Of a stretch of DNA of 52,598 nt, positions 34,621-44,459 are shown piece after piece. The notes below the pieces were generated by a model. That model was not told the origin of the DNA and did not search any database. It worked only from the letters and a program-made list of their open reading frames with translations. The stretch covers positions 1 through 52,598 of the forward strand of contig JAJEBN010000004.1 in the NCBI GenBank assembly GCA_022822525.1, read 5' to 3'. The number at the start of each line of letters is the position of its first letter. Within the stretch, counting starts at the first letter, position 1. The position numbers and the translations under genes are program-made. Source of the DNA: Acidimicrobiia bacterium (lineage in GTDB: Bacteria; Actinomycetota; Acidimicrobiia; Acidimicrobiales; Poriferisodalaceae).

Positions 34621-35808
34621 ATGCGACGGTTCGTCATCGGCTTGCTTGCTGCGTTCCGGAAGGCCACCCAGCTCGTGCGGCGAGTCCGCGGCGTGACCGA
34701 CGACGACGTGGCTGAACGGCGTGTCACGAGCGGGCAGTCGTGGAATGAGTTCTGCGATTCGCTCAAGGCCGCGGGCGCAGCGCTGAGCTTCCCGGGAGCG
34801 CCGCAGGACCCCTTCAGCCAGGCGGAGGGATACCGCTACCTCAGCCGCATCACGCGGGCGGGGCTGATGGCCTTTGTGGAGTACGCCGACCCCAAGGCAC
34901 CCGTGCTGCATCGCGTGGTCAACGAGAACACCAAGATGGGGGCCGACAATCCCGACAACTTCTACCTGACGGCTTCGCTCGACGGCACCTACGACTACAG
35001 GATCACCGGCCGGCGCAACACCATCGCTTACCTGAGCTTCGGCACCCAGTCGGGGAACTACGGCCAGGGAGGGGGGCTTCCCCCCACCGGCTACATCGAA
35101 TCGGACGAGATCGAGATGGACGCCGACGGACGGTTCGAGCTGGTGCTCAGCAGCAGCCAGCAGGACGGCAACTGGCTGCCGATGACGCCCGAGACCGGTG
35201 CCCTGGTCGTGCGCCAGACCTTCGGGGACCGCAGCGCCGAGACGCCGGCAGAGCTGTCGATCGAGCGCATCAATTGCGCCCCCGAGGAAGCCCAGCCGTC
35301 ACATCTCACAGCAGCGGCGCTGGACGAAGGCCTGGGCAAGGCCGGGGCGCTGGTGATGGGCGCACCGATGCTGTTCGCCAAGTGGGCTCGTGACTTCTCC
35401 AAGCACAGCAACGAGTTGCCCAGGTTCGACCCCGATACCTCGCTTGCCGCAGGCGGTGACCCCAACATCGCCTACTACCACAGCCACTGGGCGCTGGAAC
35501 CCGACGAGGCGCTGGTCATCGAGGTCACGCCGCCGGAGTGCGAGCACTGGAACTTCCAGCTGAACAACTACTGGATGGAGTCGCTGGACTATCGCCACTT
35601 CACCGTCCACACCAACATACACCTTGCGCGGTACGAAGACGACGGCTCAGTGCGCCTTGTCGTGGCGCACAACGACCCCGGCTTGCCCAACTGGCTGCAG
35701 ACTGCCGGCCACGCCTTCGGCACCATGTGCTTCCGCTGGGTGCGGGCCGATGAGCACCCGCAGCCGGCGTGCCGGGTGGTCAAGCTGGCCAGCCTGCGGG
35801 CGTCATGA
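34621..35808 (+). CDS. DUF1214 domain protein, first gene of the PAPS/sulfotransferase operon
   Basis: The 395-residue protein ends in a DUF1214 domain: YYHSHWALEPDEALVIEVTP, the ECEHWNFQLNNYWMESLDYR core and a basic end. The function of DUF1214 is not established. The first 20 residues are basic and moderately hydrophobic (RRFVIGLLAAFRKATQLVRR), but they do not form a clear signal peptide. The stop overlaps the start of the sulfotransferase-SDR fusion by four bases, so a shared task is likely. In other genomes the domain often occurs with secondary-metabolite or steroid-type genes (inference). Confidence 0.85.
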   Translation: MRRFVIGLLAAFRKATQLVRRVRGVTDDDVAERRVTSGQSWNEFCDSLKAAGAALSFPGAPQDPFSQAEGYRYLSRITRAGLMAFVEYADPKAPVLHRVVNENTKMGADNPDNFYLTASLDGTYDYRITGRRNTIAYLSFGTQSGNYGQGGGLPPTGYIESDEIEMDADGRFELVLSSSQQDGNWLPMTPETGALVVRQTFGDRSAETPAELSIERINCAPEEAQPSHLTAAALDEGLGKAGALVMGAPMLFAKWARDFSKHSNELPRFDPDTSLAAGGDPNIAYYHSHWALEPDEALVIEVTPPECEHWNFQLNNYWMESLDYRHFTVHTNIHLARYEDDGSVRLVVAHNDPGLPNWLQTAGHAFGTMCFRWVRADEHPQPACRVVKLASLRAS

Positions 35809-38171
35809 CCTCCACGGACTACGAGCACCCCTACCGTCCGCTGGGGGTGCGAGCCTTCAACCGGCTCGGCAAGGCCGGAGCGAACTTTGGACTGTCAGAA
35901 CGTCTCGAGGTCGACGCACTGCGCAGCGCTGCCCGGCGCAAGACCGGCCTCAGCGACTTCGGTGACGACGGTCATGCCGAAGCCCTCGAGGTGTTGGTCG
36001 CCTCGATCAACGATGAAGCCCGCCTGAGTGCGGCCGGCCGCCTGATTCAGAAGTCACGGCTCACCGATGCACTGGTGCAGCGCTTGCGGATTCAGGATTT
36101 GGTGACGCGGCACCCCGAGATCACCGACATCGATCTGGGCACGATCATCCTGATCACCGGACTGCAGCGCACTGGCACCACCCTGTTGCAGCGACTGCTG
36201 TGCTCGCACCCGCAGATCCGGGGCATCACCGGCGCCGAAGCCCTCGTGCCGGTGGCGACGGGAGAGACCGCAGAACGCTCCGAGCGGTCCCGCAGGTGGC
36301 GTGCGATGCTCGCCCAGCGGACGGTCTCGTACCTGGCGCCGGACTTTCAAGCGATCCACCCGGTGGGGCACGACCAGGCCGAAGAGGACGTCCTGCTGCT
36401 CGACCTGAACTTCATGAGCCAGACAGCCGAGGCCACCATGACGGTGCCGAGCTATTCCCGCTGGCTGGAAGATCAAGACCACACGCAGAACTACGAGTTC
36501 TTCCGCCGGGTGATGCAGGTGCTGGCATGGCAGCGGCCCACCGCCGCGTGGGTGCTCAAGACTCCCCACCACTTGGAGCACCTCGACGCGTTCTGCTCCG
36601 TCTTCGAGGGCGCCACGGTGGCCCAGGCCCACCGCGACCCGCGTGTGACGCTGGCGTCGTTCTGCAGCATGGTCGCCCACGGCCACGGCATCTTCAGCGA
36701 CTCGGTCGATGCCGCCGAGATCGGGCGGCACTGGCGTTACAAGACGCGCCGGATGGTGGAGCGAGCCATGCAGGCTCGAGCCGCGTCACTGGCCAATCAG
36801 TTCGTCGATGTGTCGTACTACGACTTGATCACCGACCCGATCGGTGAGGCACGGCGCGTGTGCGAGGCGGCCGGCGTCGGCTTCGACGGGACGGCCGAAC
36901 GCCAAGCAGAGCAATACCTAGCGGCGAACCCGCAGCATCGCTTCGGCAAGCACGACTACCAGCTCGAAGACTTCGGGCTCACCGAGCAAGGCGTCGACGA
37001 AGCGTTCTCTGCATACCGCGAGACCTACGCAATCCCGTTCGAAGACGACCAGCACGAGTCACCGAGCGCCGATGCCCCGCCGTCACCGTCGGCAGAGGGC
37101 CAGAAGCCCTCAGCCGGGGAGCGGCCTGGGCGAGGGCTCGGAGACATGGGTTTCGTCGGAGCCTTGGTGACGGCAGTCCGTGACCTCCGCAATCCCACGG
37201 CGCCGGATTGCACACCGGTCCCCGACGACGTGAGGATCGACGGAACGACCTGCCTGGTGACCGGCGCCAACAGCGGCCTCGGCAGGGCAGCCGCTGTAGA
37301 GCTCGCACGGCGCGGCGGCCGCATGATCCTGGCGTGCCGCCCCGGCCATCACGGCATCTGCGAGGAGATCACGCGCGAATCCGGTTCGGAGACCGTGGAG
37401 CTGATCGAGGTCGACCTTGCCGATCTCCGATCGGTGCACGGTTGCTGCAATGAGCTGCGTGATCGAGGCGTCCGCATTGACATCGCGCTGATGAATGCCG
37501 GCCTGATGACGCCCGCCGCGAGGCGCTCTGCGCAGGGCTACGACGAGATGTTCGCTGTTCACTTCCTGGCTAACCGGGTCATGATCGACCGCTGGCTGTC
37601 CGACGGCGTCGTTGTCCCGGCAGTCCCGGGGGGTGACCCGCCGCGGATCGTGTTCGTCTCTTCGGAAGCGCACCGATCGAGCGCAGCCATCGACTTCGAT
37701 CGCCTCGGCGAGTTCGCGCCCTTTGGCATGAAGGACAGCATGTGGCACTACGGCGTGAGCAAGCTCGCGCTGTGCACCTACGCCACGGAGTTGTCACGCC
37801 GGCTGAATCGCCTTGGCGAAGCCGACGTTGGCACCGATGACGACGACGTCGACCCCGAGGACCATGCAGTCGAGGTGGCAGTTCATGCGCTGTGCCCGGG
37901 AGCCGTTGCTACGAACATCACCCGCGGCGCGCCTGCGCCGCTCCGATCGGTCATCGACCCGCTGCTTCGACGCTTCTTCCGGTCACCCGATGACGCCGTC
38001 GAGCCCGTCATCTGGCTGTGCTGCGCTCCCGAGGCCGGCAGCTCCACCGGGCTCTACCTGCACCTGATGCACCTCAAGCAGGTGTCCGAGAGCGCCGCAG
38101 ACCCTGCGAACGGGGCCATGCTGTGGGAGGCCAGCCAGGTCATGGTGGAGCAATCGAGGGGCACGCTATGA
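35805..38171 (+). CDS. Bifunctional sulfotransferase - short-chain dehydrogenase fusion
   Basis: The 788-residue protein joins two enzymes. Residues about 1-415 are a Sulfotransfer_3-type domain with the PAPS loop TGLQRTGTT at 118-126 and [18 protein letters not shown] as the 3'-phosphate motif. A Ser/Pro-rich linker follows. Residues about 470-780 are an SDR domain with TGANSGLG at 486-493, MNAG in place of NNAG, a serine in VFVSSEAHR and the YGVSK pair at Tyr649. It should add sulfate to a hydroxyl and oxidise or reduce the same or a related molecule. It is translationally coupled to DUF1214 and to cysD. Confidence 0.88.
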   Translation: MTSTDYEHPYRPLGVRAFNRLGKAGANFGLSERLEVDALRSAARRKTGLSDFGDDGHAEALEVLVASINDEARLSAAGRLIQKSRLTDALVQRLRIQDLVTRHPEITDIDLGTIILITGLQRTGTTLLQRLLCSHPQIRGITGAEALVPVATGETAERSERSRRWRAMLAQRTVSYLAPDFQAIHPVGHDQAEEDVLLLDLNFMSQTAEATMTVPSYSRWLEDQDHTQNYEFFRRVMQVLAWQRPTAAWVLKTPHHLEHLDAFCSVFEGATVAQAHRDPRVTLASFCSMVAHGHGIFSDSVDAAEIGRHWRYKTRRMVERAMQARAASLANQFVDVSYYDLITDPIGEARRVCEAAGVGFDGTAERQAEQYLAANPQHRFGKHDYQLEDFGLTEQGVDEAFSAYRETYAIPFEDDQHESPSADAPPSPSAEGQKPSAGERPGRGLGDMGFVGALVTAVRDLRNPTAPDCTPVPDDVRIDGTTCLVTGANSGLGRAAAVELARRGGRMILACRPGHHGICEEITRESGSETVELIEVDLADLRSVHGCCNELRDRGVRIDIALMNAGLMTPAARRSAQGYDEMFAVHFLANRVMIDRWLSDGVVVPAVPGGDPPRIVFVSSEAHRSSAAIDFDRLGEFAPFGMKDSMWHYGVSKLALCTYATELSRRLNRLGEADVGTDDDDVDPEDHAVEVAVHALCPGAVATNITRGAPAPLRSVIDPLLRRFFRSPDDAVEPVIWLCCAPEAGSSTGLYLHLMHLKQVSESAADPANGAMLWEASQVMVEQSRGTL

Positions 38172-39091
38172 GCGCGACGCTGCCCGCCGAGCTGCGGCTG
38201 ACCCACCTGCAGCAGCTCGAATCCGAGGCGATCGGGATCATGCGCGAGGTGGTCGCCCAGTGCGAGCGGCCGGTCATGCTGTACTCGATCGGCAAGGACT
38301 CCTCGGTGCTGCTGCATCTCGCCCGCAAGGCGTTCTTCCCCGGCAAGATCCCGTTCCCCCTGCTGCACGTGGACACCACGTGGAAGTTCCGCGAGATGAT
38401 CGTCTTCCGCCAGCGCATGGCCGACGAGATCGGCTTCGAGCTGATCGTCCACACCAACGCCGATGGGGTCGCGCAGGGCATCAACCCGTTCGACCACGGT
38501 TCGAAGAACTACACCGACATCATGAAGACCCAAGCGCTGCGCCAAGCGCTCGACGCCGGCCGGTTCGATGCCGCATTCGGCGGCGCCCGGCGCGACGAGG
38601 AGAAGTCACGGGCCAAGGAGCGGGTGTTCAGCTTCCGCGACGCTCATCATCGCTGGGACCCGAAGAATCAGCGGCCCGAGCTGTGGAATCTGTACAACGG
38701 CCGGGTCAATCAGGGCGAGTCGATCCGGGTGTTCCCGATGAGCAACTGGACCGAGCTCGACGTGTGGCAGTACATCCACGTCGAGCAGATCCCGATCGTG
38801 CCGCTGTACTTCGCGGCCGAACGGCCGGTGGTGGAACGTGACGGCGTTCTGATCATGGTGGACGACGACCGATTCGTGTTCGACGAGGGCGAGGTGGCCG
38901 AGCAGCGGCTGGTGCGGTTCCGCACGCTGGGCTGCTACCCGCTGTCTGGTGCCATCGAGTCGACGGCCACCACGCTGCCGGAGATCATCGGCGAGATGCT
39001 GGTGGCCACCCGCTCCGAGCGGGAGGGCCGGGTGATCGACTTCGACCAGTCGGGCTCCATGGAGCAGAAGAAGCGCGAGGGGTACTTCTGA
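38168..39091 (+). CDS. cysD: Sulfate adenylyltransferase subunit 2 (CysD)
   Basis: The 307-residue protein makes adenosine phosphosulfate from ATP and sulfate with CysN. The PP-loop is [15 protein letters not shown] near residues 36-50, and the [18 protein letters not shown] segment is the conserved substrate loop. [13 protein letters not shown] and [15 protein letters not shown] segments follow. It is coupled by overlap to both neighbours (ATGA upstream, TGATG downstream). The length is that of the family. It supplies sulfate for the sulfotransferases upstream. Confidence 0.96.
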   Translation: MSATLPAELRLTHLQQLESEAIGIMREVVAQCERPVMLYSIGKDSSVLLHLARKAFFPGKIPFPLLHVDTTWKFREMIVFRQRMADEIGFELIVHTNADGVAQGINPFDHGSKNYTDIMKTQALRQALDAGRFDAAFGGARRDEEKSRAKERVFSFRDAHHRWDPKNQRPELWNLYNGRVNQGESIRVFPMSNWTELDVWQYIHVEQIPIVPLYFAAERPVVERDGVLIMVDDDRFVFDEGEVAEQRLVRFRTLGCYPLSGAIESTATTLPEIIGEMLVATRSEREGRVIDFDQSGSMEQKKREGYF

Positions 39092-41037
39092 TGACGGCCG
39101 AGCTGCCTGCGCGTGGCGGCGCTCTCGACGTGTCCGATGTCGAGGCGTACTTGGCCTCGCATCGGCAGAAGGACCTGCTGCGCCTGTTGACCTGCGGCAG
39201 CGTCGACGACGGGAAATCGACGCTGATCGGGCGGCTGCTGCACGACTCGCAGCTGATCTACGAGGACGTGCTCGCCAGTCTCGAAGCCGACTCGGCCGCC
39301 CACGGCTCGGCGGGCGAGGGGGTCGACCTGGCGCTGCTGATGGACGGCCTGCGTGCCGAGCGCGAGCAGGGCATCACCATCGACGTGGCCTACCGCTACT
39401 TCTCCACGTCCCGCCGCACGTTCATCATCGCCGACACGCCGGGGCACCCCCAGTACACCCGCAACATGGCGACGGGTGCGTCGACCTGCGATCTGGCGGT
39501 GATCCTGATCGACGCCCGCCACGGCGTGCTGGCACAGACCAAGCGCCACAGCTACATCACCAGCCTGCTGGGCATCCGTCGAGTCGTGGTGGCGGTCAAC
39601 AAGATGGATCTCGTCGGCTGGTCACAGGATCGCTTCACCGAGATCTGCGAGGACTACCGCTCGTTCGCCAAAGCGCTCGGGTTCGGTGAGTCGTACTTCC
39701 TGCCGATGTCCGCGCTGGCGGGCGACAACGTCGTCGACGCCGGCGACAACTTGGGCTGGTTCGACGGTCCGCCGCTGCTGGAGCACCTCGAGACGGTGGA
39801 CATCGATGCCGGCGTCGACCTGGAGCACTTCCGCATGCCGGTGCAGCTGGTCTCCCGCCCCGACGCAGACTTCCGCGGGTACGCGGGAACGATCGCTTCG
39901 GGAGTGCTCCGTCCCGGTGATGAGGTGGTGGCGCTGCCGTCGGGGCTCAGCTCGACGGTGGAGCGGATTGCGACCTTCGACGGCGATCTCGACGCGGCGG
40001 GGCCGGGGCGGGCGGTCACGGTGACGCTCGCCGACGACATCGATGTCAGTCGGGGCGATCTGCTGGTGACCCCAGGGAGCGAACCGCAGCGAGCGCACGA
40101 CCTCGACGCCATGGTGGTGTGGATGTCCGATACCGGCGCCGAACCCGGCAGCTCCTATCTGCTGCAGACAGCCAACACGGTCTCCAACTGCGCCATCCGG
40201 AGCGTCCGGCACCGCGTCGACATCAATACCGGCGCTCACGAGCCGGCGCCGGGGCTCGGGCTCAACGACATCGGTCACTGTGTCATCACTTCAGACCGGG
40301 AGCTCGCGTTCGACCCCTACAGCTCCAACCGGGCGACCGGCTCGTTCGTGCTCGTCGACCGGCTCACGAACGCGACGGTGGGCGCAGGCATGATCATGGG
40401 CGCGGCGTCTGCGTGGGATCGCACGCCCGATGCGGCACTGGTTCGCCAGCGCTCGGAGATCAGCGATGCGGAGCGGGCGATCCGCTTCGGCCAGCAGCCC
40501 TGCACCATCCTGCTGACGGGGCTCACGGCCGCCGGCAAGTCCACCCTTGCCACGGCGCTGGAGCGGGAGCTGTTCGATCGGGGCAAGGTGTCGATCCGTC
40601 TCGACGGCGAGAACGTGCGCATGGGAATCTCTCGTGACCTGGGCTTCAGCACGCAGGAGCGCTCGGAGAACCTGCGCCGGGTGTCGGAGGTGGCACGGCT
40701 CGTCAACGGCCAGGGCCTGATTGCGATCGCCGCGATGGTGGCCCCCGACCGTGACGTGCGGCAACGTGCCCGTGACCTGGTGGGTGCTGATCGCTATGTG
40801 GAGGTCTTCGTGGACACGCCCATCGAGGTGTGCCGCGAGCGTGACCCTCACGGCCTGTACGCCATGGCCGACTGCGGCGAGATCCCACGATTCCCCGGTG
40901 TCTCCACTGATTTCGACCGGCCGACCGATGCCGATCTGCGCGTCGACACCTCGACCCAGGATGTCGACGAGTGCATCGACGCGATCGTGCGCATGCTGAC
41001 CGAGCGCGGCTTCCTGCGAGGCCCGAGCTCGCCGTGA
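39091..41037 (+). CDS. cysNC: Bifunctional CysNC: sulfate adenylyltransferase subunit 1 / APS kinase
   Basis: The 648-residue protein has an EF-Tu-like GTPase domain (P-loop [10 protein letters not shown] near 35-44, [17 protein letters not shown]) that drives CysD, two beta-barrel domains, and a C-terminal APS kinase domain beginning near residue 470 with [13 protein letters not shown]. The kinase then shows [16 protein letters not shown] and [19 protein letters not shown]. Both steps from sulfate to PAPS are therefore covered by CysD plus this protein. The kinase P-loop (AAGKST) and the DGEN motif differ slightly from the second, standalone kinase. Confidence 0.96.
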   Translation: MTAELPARGGALDVSDVEAYLASHRQKDLLRLLTCGSVDDGKSTLIGRLLHDSQLIYEDVLASLEADSAAHGSAGEGVDLALLMDGLRAEREQGITIDVAYRYFSTSRRTFIIADTPGHPQYTRNMATGASTCDLAVILIDARHGVLAQTKRHSYITSLLGIRRVVVAVNKMDLVGWSQDRFTEICEDYRSFAKALGFGESYFLPMSALAGDNVVDAGDNLGWFDGPPLLEHLETVDIDAGVDLEHFRMPVQLVSRPDADFRGYAGTIASGVLRPGDEVVALPSGLSSTVERIATFDGDLDAAGPGRAVTVTLADDIDVSRGDLLVTPGSEPQRAHDLDAMVVWMSDTGAEPGSSYLLQTANTVSNCAIRSVRHRVDINTGAHEPAPGLGLNDIGHCVITSDRELAFDPYSSNRATGSFVLVDRLTNATVGAGMIMGAASAWDRTPDAALVRQRSEISDAERAIRFGQQPCTILLTGLTAAGKSTLATALERELFDRGKVSIRLDGENVRMGISRDLGFSTQERSENLRRVSEVARLVNGQGLIAIAAMVAPDRDVRQRARDLVGADRYVEVFVDTPIEVCRERDPHGLYAMADCGEIPRFPGVSTDFDRPTDADLRVDTSTQDVDECIDAIVRMLTERGFLRGPSSP

Positions 41038-41681
41038 ACGCAGGTGCCGAGAACGAAGGCGTCGGAGGCGCGGGCATTGGACACGAACCCGTCTCGCGCA
41101 ACATCGTGCGCGCCGAAGGTCACGTCACCGGCGCTGACCGCGAGGCCCACTTCGGCCACCGTGCGGTGACGGTGTGGTTCACGGGGCTGTCCGGCAGCGG
41201 CAAATCCACCCTCGCATTCGCCTTGGAAGCAGCCCTGCTGGAGCGCGGCGTCGCTGCCTACGTGCTCGACGGCGACAACGTCCGCTTCGGCCTCAACCGA
41301 GACCTCGGCTTCTCGCCCGAGGACCGCACCGAGAACATCCGCCGCATCGGCGAGGTATGCCGCCTCTTCCAAGACGCAGGGATCGTCGTGCTCACAGCCT
41401 TCATCTCGCCCTACGTGGCAGACCGCGAGCAAGTACGTGCCATCCACCCCGAAGGCACCTTTATCGAGGTGTTCGTCGACACCCCGCTCGAAGTCTGCGA
41501 GGCCCGCGACCCCAAAGGCCTCTACGTCAAGGCTCGCGCCGGCGAGATCCCCGACTTCAGCGGCATCTCCGCCCCCTACGAGCCACCGCCCGCACCCGAG
41601 ATCACCATCGACACCACCCAACCCCTAGAAGACTGCATAACCCAACTCCTCGCCACCCTCCCGTTGGGGCTCGACGCCTGA
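41034..41681 (+). CDS. cysC: Adenylylsulfate kinase (second copy)
   Basis: The 215-residue protein is a standalone APS kinase with [18 protein letters not shown] (P-loop), [20 protein letters not shown], the [11 protein letters not shown] helix and [20 protein letters not shown]. It carries the consensus motifs more closely than the kinase domain of CysNC. The GTG start overlaps the CysNC stop (GTGA). About 45 residues precede the kinase core. The duplication suggests demand for extra PAPS or division of labour. Confidence 0.95.
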   Translation: MNAGAENEGVGGAGIGHEPVSRNIVRAEGHVTGADREAHFGHRAVTVWFTGLSGSGKSTLAFALEAALLERGVAAYVLDGDNVRFGLNRDLGFSPEDRTENIRRIGEVCRLFQDAGIVVLTAFISPYVADREQVRAIHPEGTFIEVFVDTPLEVCEARDPKGLYVKARAGEIPDFSGISAPYEPPPAPEITIDTTQPLEDCITQLLATLPLGLDA

Positions 41682-41684
41682 GAA

Positions 41685-41722
41685 ATACGGTTGTCAACAT
41701 AAGTACGGGCTGATTACCGTAT
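41685..41722. promoter_or_regulatory. Inverted repeat upstream of vapB (candidate operator)
   Basis: ATACGGT at 41685-41691 and ACCGTAT at 41716-41722 are perfect complements separated by 24 bases in an AT-rich patch. Toxin-antitoxin operons are usually autorepressed at such repeats, and this one ends four bases before the vapB start. A TATAAT at 41720-41725 is too close to the start codon to be its own -10 element. Confidence 0.5.
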
Positions 41723-41726
41723 AATT

Positions 41727-41972
41727 ATGGCAATCAAGACGACCATCGACTTCGATGATGAGATGGAAACGGCACTCGCGGAGCTCGTGGCCATGGACGG
41801 CACGAAGAAGCTGGCCATCAAACGGTCACTCCTCGCCGAGGTCAAGCGCCGGCGCCGCAGCCAGGCAATGCTCGACCTGATCGCGTCCTGGGAAGCAGAG
41901 GAAGGCCCGATTGACCGGGAGCACCTTGCCTGGGCTGATGCTGTGCTCGACCGTCAGGGCGTCGGACGTTGA
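41727..41972 (+). CDS. vapB: VapB-type antitoxin
   Basis: The 81-residue protein begins MAIKTTIDFDDEMETALAEL, a ribbon-helix-helix start typical of VapB antitoxins, followed by a basic helix (AIKRSLLAEVKRRRRSQAML) and a C-terminal toxin-binding stretch (WEAEEGPIDREHLAWADAV). The first strand is needed for DNA binding, which fixes the start at 41727. It overlaps the toxin gene (TTGA). Confidence 0.82.
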   Translation: MAIKTTIDFDDEMETALAELVAMDGTKKLAIKRSLLAEVKRRRRSQAMLDLIASWEAEEGPIDREHLAWADAVLDRQGVGR

Positions 41973-42322
41973 TTGTCGACGCAGGCCCATTCATCGCAGA
42001 TGCTGAGAACGTGAATTCCCGCCTGTGGGCCCTCGTGAAGCGGGCCACCGAACGGGGCGACGAGCTGCACACCACCCATCCGGTGCTCGCCCAGGTATGG
42101 CGAGATCCCCCAAGACAGGCGAATCTGGCTCGAGCGCTACGACACTTCGACGTTCACTCCCTCGACGAATCCATGGCAGTCGGCCGCCGCCTCGCGAGTT
42201 CCGGAACTGCTGACGTCGTCGACGCCCACCTCGCCGTGGTCGCAGAACGCCTCGGCACATTCATACTCACGACCGACCGCGACGACATGACAAAGCTGAG
42301 CGCCCGCTTCGAGGCCTACTAG
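41969..42322 (+). CDS. vapC: VapC-type PIN-domain toxin
   Basis: The 117-residue protein is a PIN ribonuclease. The acidic residues are visible: IVDAGPF at the start, TADVVDAHLAVVAERL in the middle and ILTTDRDDM near the end. It starts at a TTG that overlaps the stop of vapB, so expression is coupled to the antitoxin. The usual second-helix glutamate is not obvious, and a residue check would be useful. PIN toxins cleave tRNA or rRNA. Confidence 0.82.
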   Translation: MIVDAGPFIADAENVNSRLWALVKRATERGDELHTTHPVLAQVWRDPPRQANLARALRHFDVHSLDESMAVGRRLASSGTADVVDAHLAVVAERLGTFILTTDRDDMTKLSARFEAY

Positions 42323-42353
42323 ACGATCCTCCCGCCAGCATCCGGGTGCTGCA

Positions 42354-42581
42354 TCACTCGTCGCAGATCTTGGCAATCGTCTGAGGCGAGGCGTTTGCTA
42401 CGGCGGCGATGTCCAGCAGCGATGCACCGTTCGCTTGCGCGAGCCGGATCGCAGTCGCCCACTGCGATGCCAGATCTTCCTTTTGACCGGTGAGCCTGCG
42501 AACGACGTTGAGCGCTGCACCCTGAGAACTCGTGGCTATGCCGGGGCCAGAGAGAACCTCGACTGAGGTTGTCTTGCTCAT
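42354..42581 (-). CDS. Small helix-turn-helix-like protein
   Basis: The 75-residue protein ends in AIRLAQANGASLLDIAAVAN and ASPQTIAKICDE, which has the spacing of a homeodomain-like helix-turn-helix. The N-terminal part is flexible and polar. An AAGGAGAAG ribosome site precedes the ATG. It is 21 bases downstream of the mycothiol-type enzyme and probably in its operon. It may be a small regulator, but no regulatory partner is evident. Confidence 0.6.
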   Translation of the reverse strand: MSKTTSVEVLSGPGIATSSQGAALNVVRRLTGQKEDLASQWATAIRLAQANGASLLDIAAVANASPQTIAKICDE

Positions 42582-42602
42582 CGTGACTCTTCTCCTTCGC
42601 GG

Positions 42603-43355
42603 TCAATCCCAGGTGCCGAACTGGAAGGCTTCGGTGGGCAGGGCTCGCCAGTGCTGCCAGACCTGAGGGTTGCCGTCGGCTACCTCGACGTCGACGTGAG
42701 GGCGTCCCCAGAGTGCGAGGAGCACTTGGATCGGCGGGCCTTCGACTACGACTGATGCGGGTGACTCGGACTCGGGCAGGGGCTCGATAGTCACGCTGCC
42801 GACTACTCCGTCGGCATCGACGAGCCGGGCGGTCAACCCGCCGGGATCCCGTTCGAGGACGCGGCGCATCGCCTGCAGGAAGAATTGGCACGTGTAGTCG
42901 GCGGCGTCGAGTGCTTGCGACGGCGTCATGGAGTGCTCGTGGCCCAGGGCCGCCTCGAAGTCGAGGCGGTGCATGCCGAGCTCTGAAGCCGCATGCCAGG
43001 CCCACAGACGGGGATTGCCCTCCCCTCCGGTCATCGAGAAATAGCAGCGCCGGTCGAGGTCACCGGCGAGTTGGTCGATGGCTGAGTGAGCCCACGCTGC
43101 GAGCTCTGCCGTCGAGGTTCCGGCGGGCTTGCGGCCGGCGCGCTCGTAACCCCGCGCCCGGGACTCGGGGTCGTCGGGTGTGGAGGTGATCATCTCCTCC
43201 CACGCGATCCCGACCCGGCCGATGTGCGACGCAGCGTTGTACACCGTCCAGCCCGGGCAATTCGGAACCGGCACCGCCTGTTCCGCGTCGCTGCGGCCAC
43301 AGATGTAGTCGATGGCGGACCGCGCCGCAGCTACTCGTTCCGAATGATCAAGCAT
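42603..43355 (-). CDS. Maleylpyruvate isomerase family mycothiol-dependent enzyme
   Basis: The 250-residue protein matches the TIGR03083-type DinB-like family. The metal site is suggested by the first-helix histidine in NAASHIGRVGIAW and by WHAASELGMHRLDFEAALG with the E-x3-H pair; the C-terminal part ends in the SCP-like lobe seen in this group. These enzymes use mycothiol as thiol cofactor in isomerisations or thiol transfer, a hallmark of actinobacteria. The start overlaps the end of the upstream lyase by eight bases. Confidence 0.86.
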   Translation of the reverse strand: MLDHSERVAAARSAIDYICGRSDAEQAVPVPNCPGWTVYNAASHIGRVGIAWEEMITSTPDDPESRARGYERAGRKPAGTSTAELAAWAHSAIDQLAGDLDRRCYFSMTGGEGNPRLWAWHAASELGMHRLDFEAALGHEHSMTPSQALDAADYTCQFFLQAMRRVLERDPGGLTARLVDADGVVGSVTIEPLPESESPASVVVEGPPIQVLLALWGRPHVDVEVADGNPQVWQHWRALPTEAFQFGTWD

Positions 43356-44250
43356 CGTCCAATCCCAACGTTCGCATGCGTTCCTCGTAGTCGGCCCAGC
43401 CGACCAGCTCCCGCGCTTCGTCGAAGCTGGCCCGGTGCTCCCCCGGTTCACCGCTGACCGCCAGTTGACGGGCCGCTGCCTGCATCGCAGACATGCCGCT
43501 GAGCAGCAGCGACACCGGATAAATCACCAGCGAGTAGCCCATCTGGCCCAGTGAGGCAGGATCCAGCCACGGCGTCCGGCCGTCCTCCACCAGGTTCGCT
43601 GTCTTGTGACCCGGCACTTCGGCGCAGTAGCGCTCCATCTGCTCGACGCTTTCCGGCGCCTCGAGAAACGTGATGTCGGCGCCAGCGTCTGCAAACGCAG
43701 CGGCACGCCAGAGCGCTTCGTCAAAGCCATCGGTTGCACAGGCGTCGGTGCGGGCCATGACCAAGATCTCGAGGCTGTGTTCCTGCCGAACCCGGACACA
43801 CGCCTGGATGCGCTGGATCGCCTTGTTGCGGTCCACCACTTCCTTGCCTGCCGTATGGCCGCAGCGCTTCGGCCACACCTGATCCTCGATCATCACGCAG
43901 GCAAGCCCCGCTTGCGCGCAGCCCAGCAGCGTCCTCGCTGCGTTGACGGGATTGCCGTAACCGGTATCGGCATCGCCGATGATCGGCAGCGACGTCGCAG
44001 CGCACACGCTGCGGGCCTGATCGATCATCTCGCCGTAGCTGAGCAGGCCCACATCGGGCAGTCCGAGCCTGGCCGCAGCAACCGAGAATCCTCCGAGGAA
44101 GCCGGCCTGAAACCCTGCCTCCTCCACCAGCCGTGCAGACAGGCCGTCGAAACACCCCGGTGCCTGGACCACCGTGCCCGCCTCAGCGCCCGCGTCCAGC
44201 AGCGCCTGCAGTCTCTGCGCACCACGGCCATGATTCGGGAACAGCGTCAC
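43348..44250 (-). CDS. Isocitrate lyase / PEP mutase family lyase
   Basis: The 300-residue protein is a TIM-barrel C-C lyase. It has IIGDADTGYGNPVNAARTL at residues 90-108 with the magnesium-binding aspartates, VMIEDQVWPKRCGH at 119-132 with the KRCGH catalytic cysteine motif, and EILVMARTDAC. The cysteine places it nearer to 2-methylisocitrate lyase, dimethylmalate lyase or oxaloacetate hydrolase relatives than to PEP mutase. The GTG at 44250 has GGAAGGAG about ten bases upstream; the frame opens at 44280. It is coupled to the mycothiol-type enzyme. Confidence 0.88.
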   Translation of the reverse strand: MTLFPNHGRGAQRLQALLDAGAEAGTVVQAPGCFDGLSARLVEEAGFQAGFLGGFSVAAARLGLPDVGLLSYGEMIDQARSVCAATSLPIIGDADTGYGNPVNAARTLLGCAQAGLACVMIEDQVWPKRCGHTAGKEVVDRNKAIQRIQACVRVRQEHSLEILVMARTDACATDGFDEALWRAAAFADAGADITFLEAPESVEQMERYCAEVPGHKTANLVEDGRTPWLDPASLGQMGYSLVIYPVSLLLSGMSAMQAAARQLAVSGEPGEHRASFDEARELVGWADYEERMRTLGLDDA

Positions 44251-44459
44251 TGGGGACCAGCTCCTTCCGATGGGCGGCACGGCGCGGACATGCCCGCCGC
44301 ATTCTGTCAGGCCTGCGTGCGAAGACGGAGTGGCCCGACGGTCGCACCACGGCGATTTCGCAATCGCACCCGGCTACGGTGACCGGCGTTGGCCGGGCGA
44401 GTCACCGAGAGTCGCTCCGGTCGACCTCGCAGGGTGAAGAGGAACCGCTGGGGCGCGAC

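Noticed and set aside
41720..41725. Perfect TATAAT just before vapB
   Set aside because: It ends one base before the start codon, so a transcript from it would begin inside vapB and remove the essential first strand; more likely a part of the inverted repeat region.
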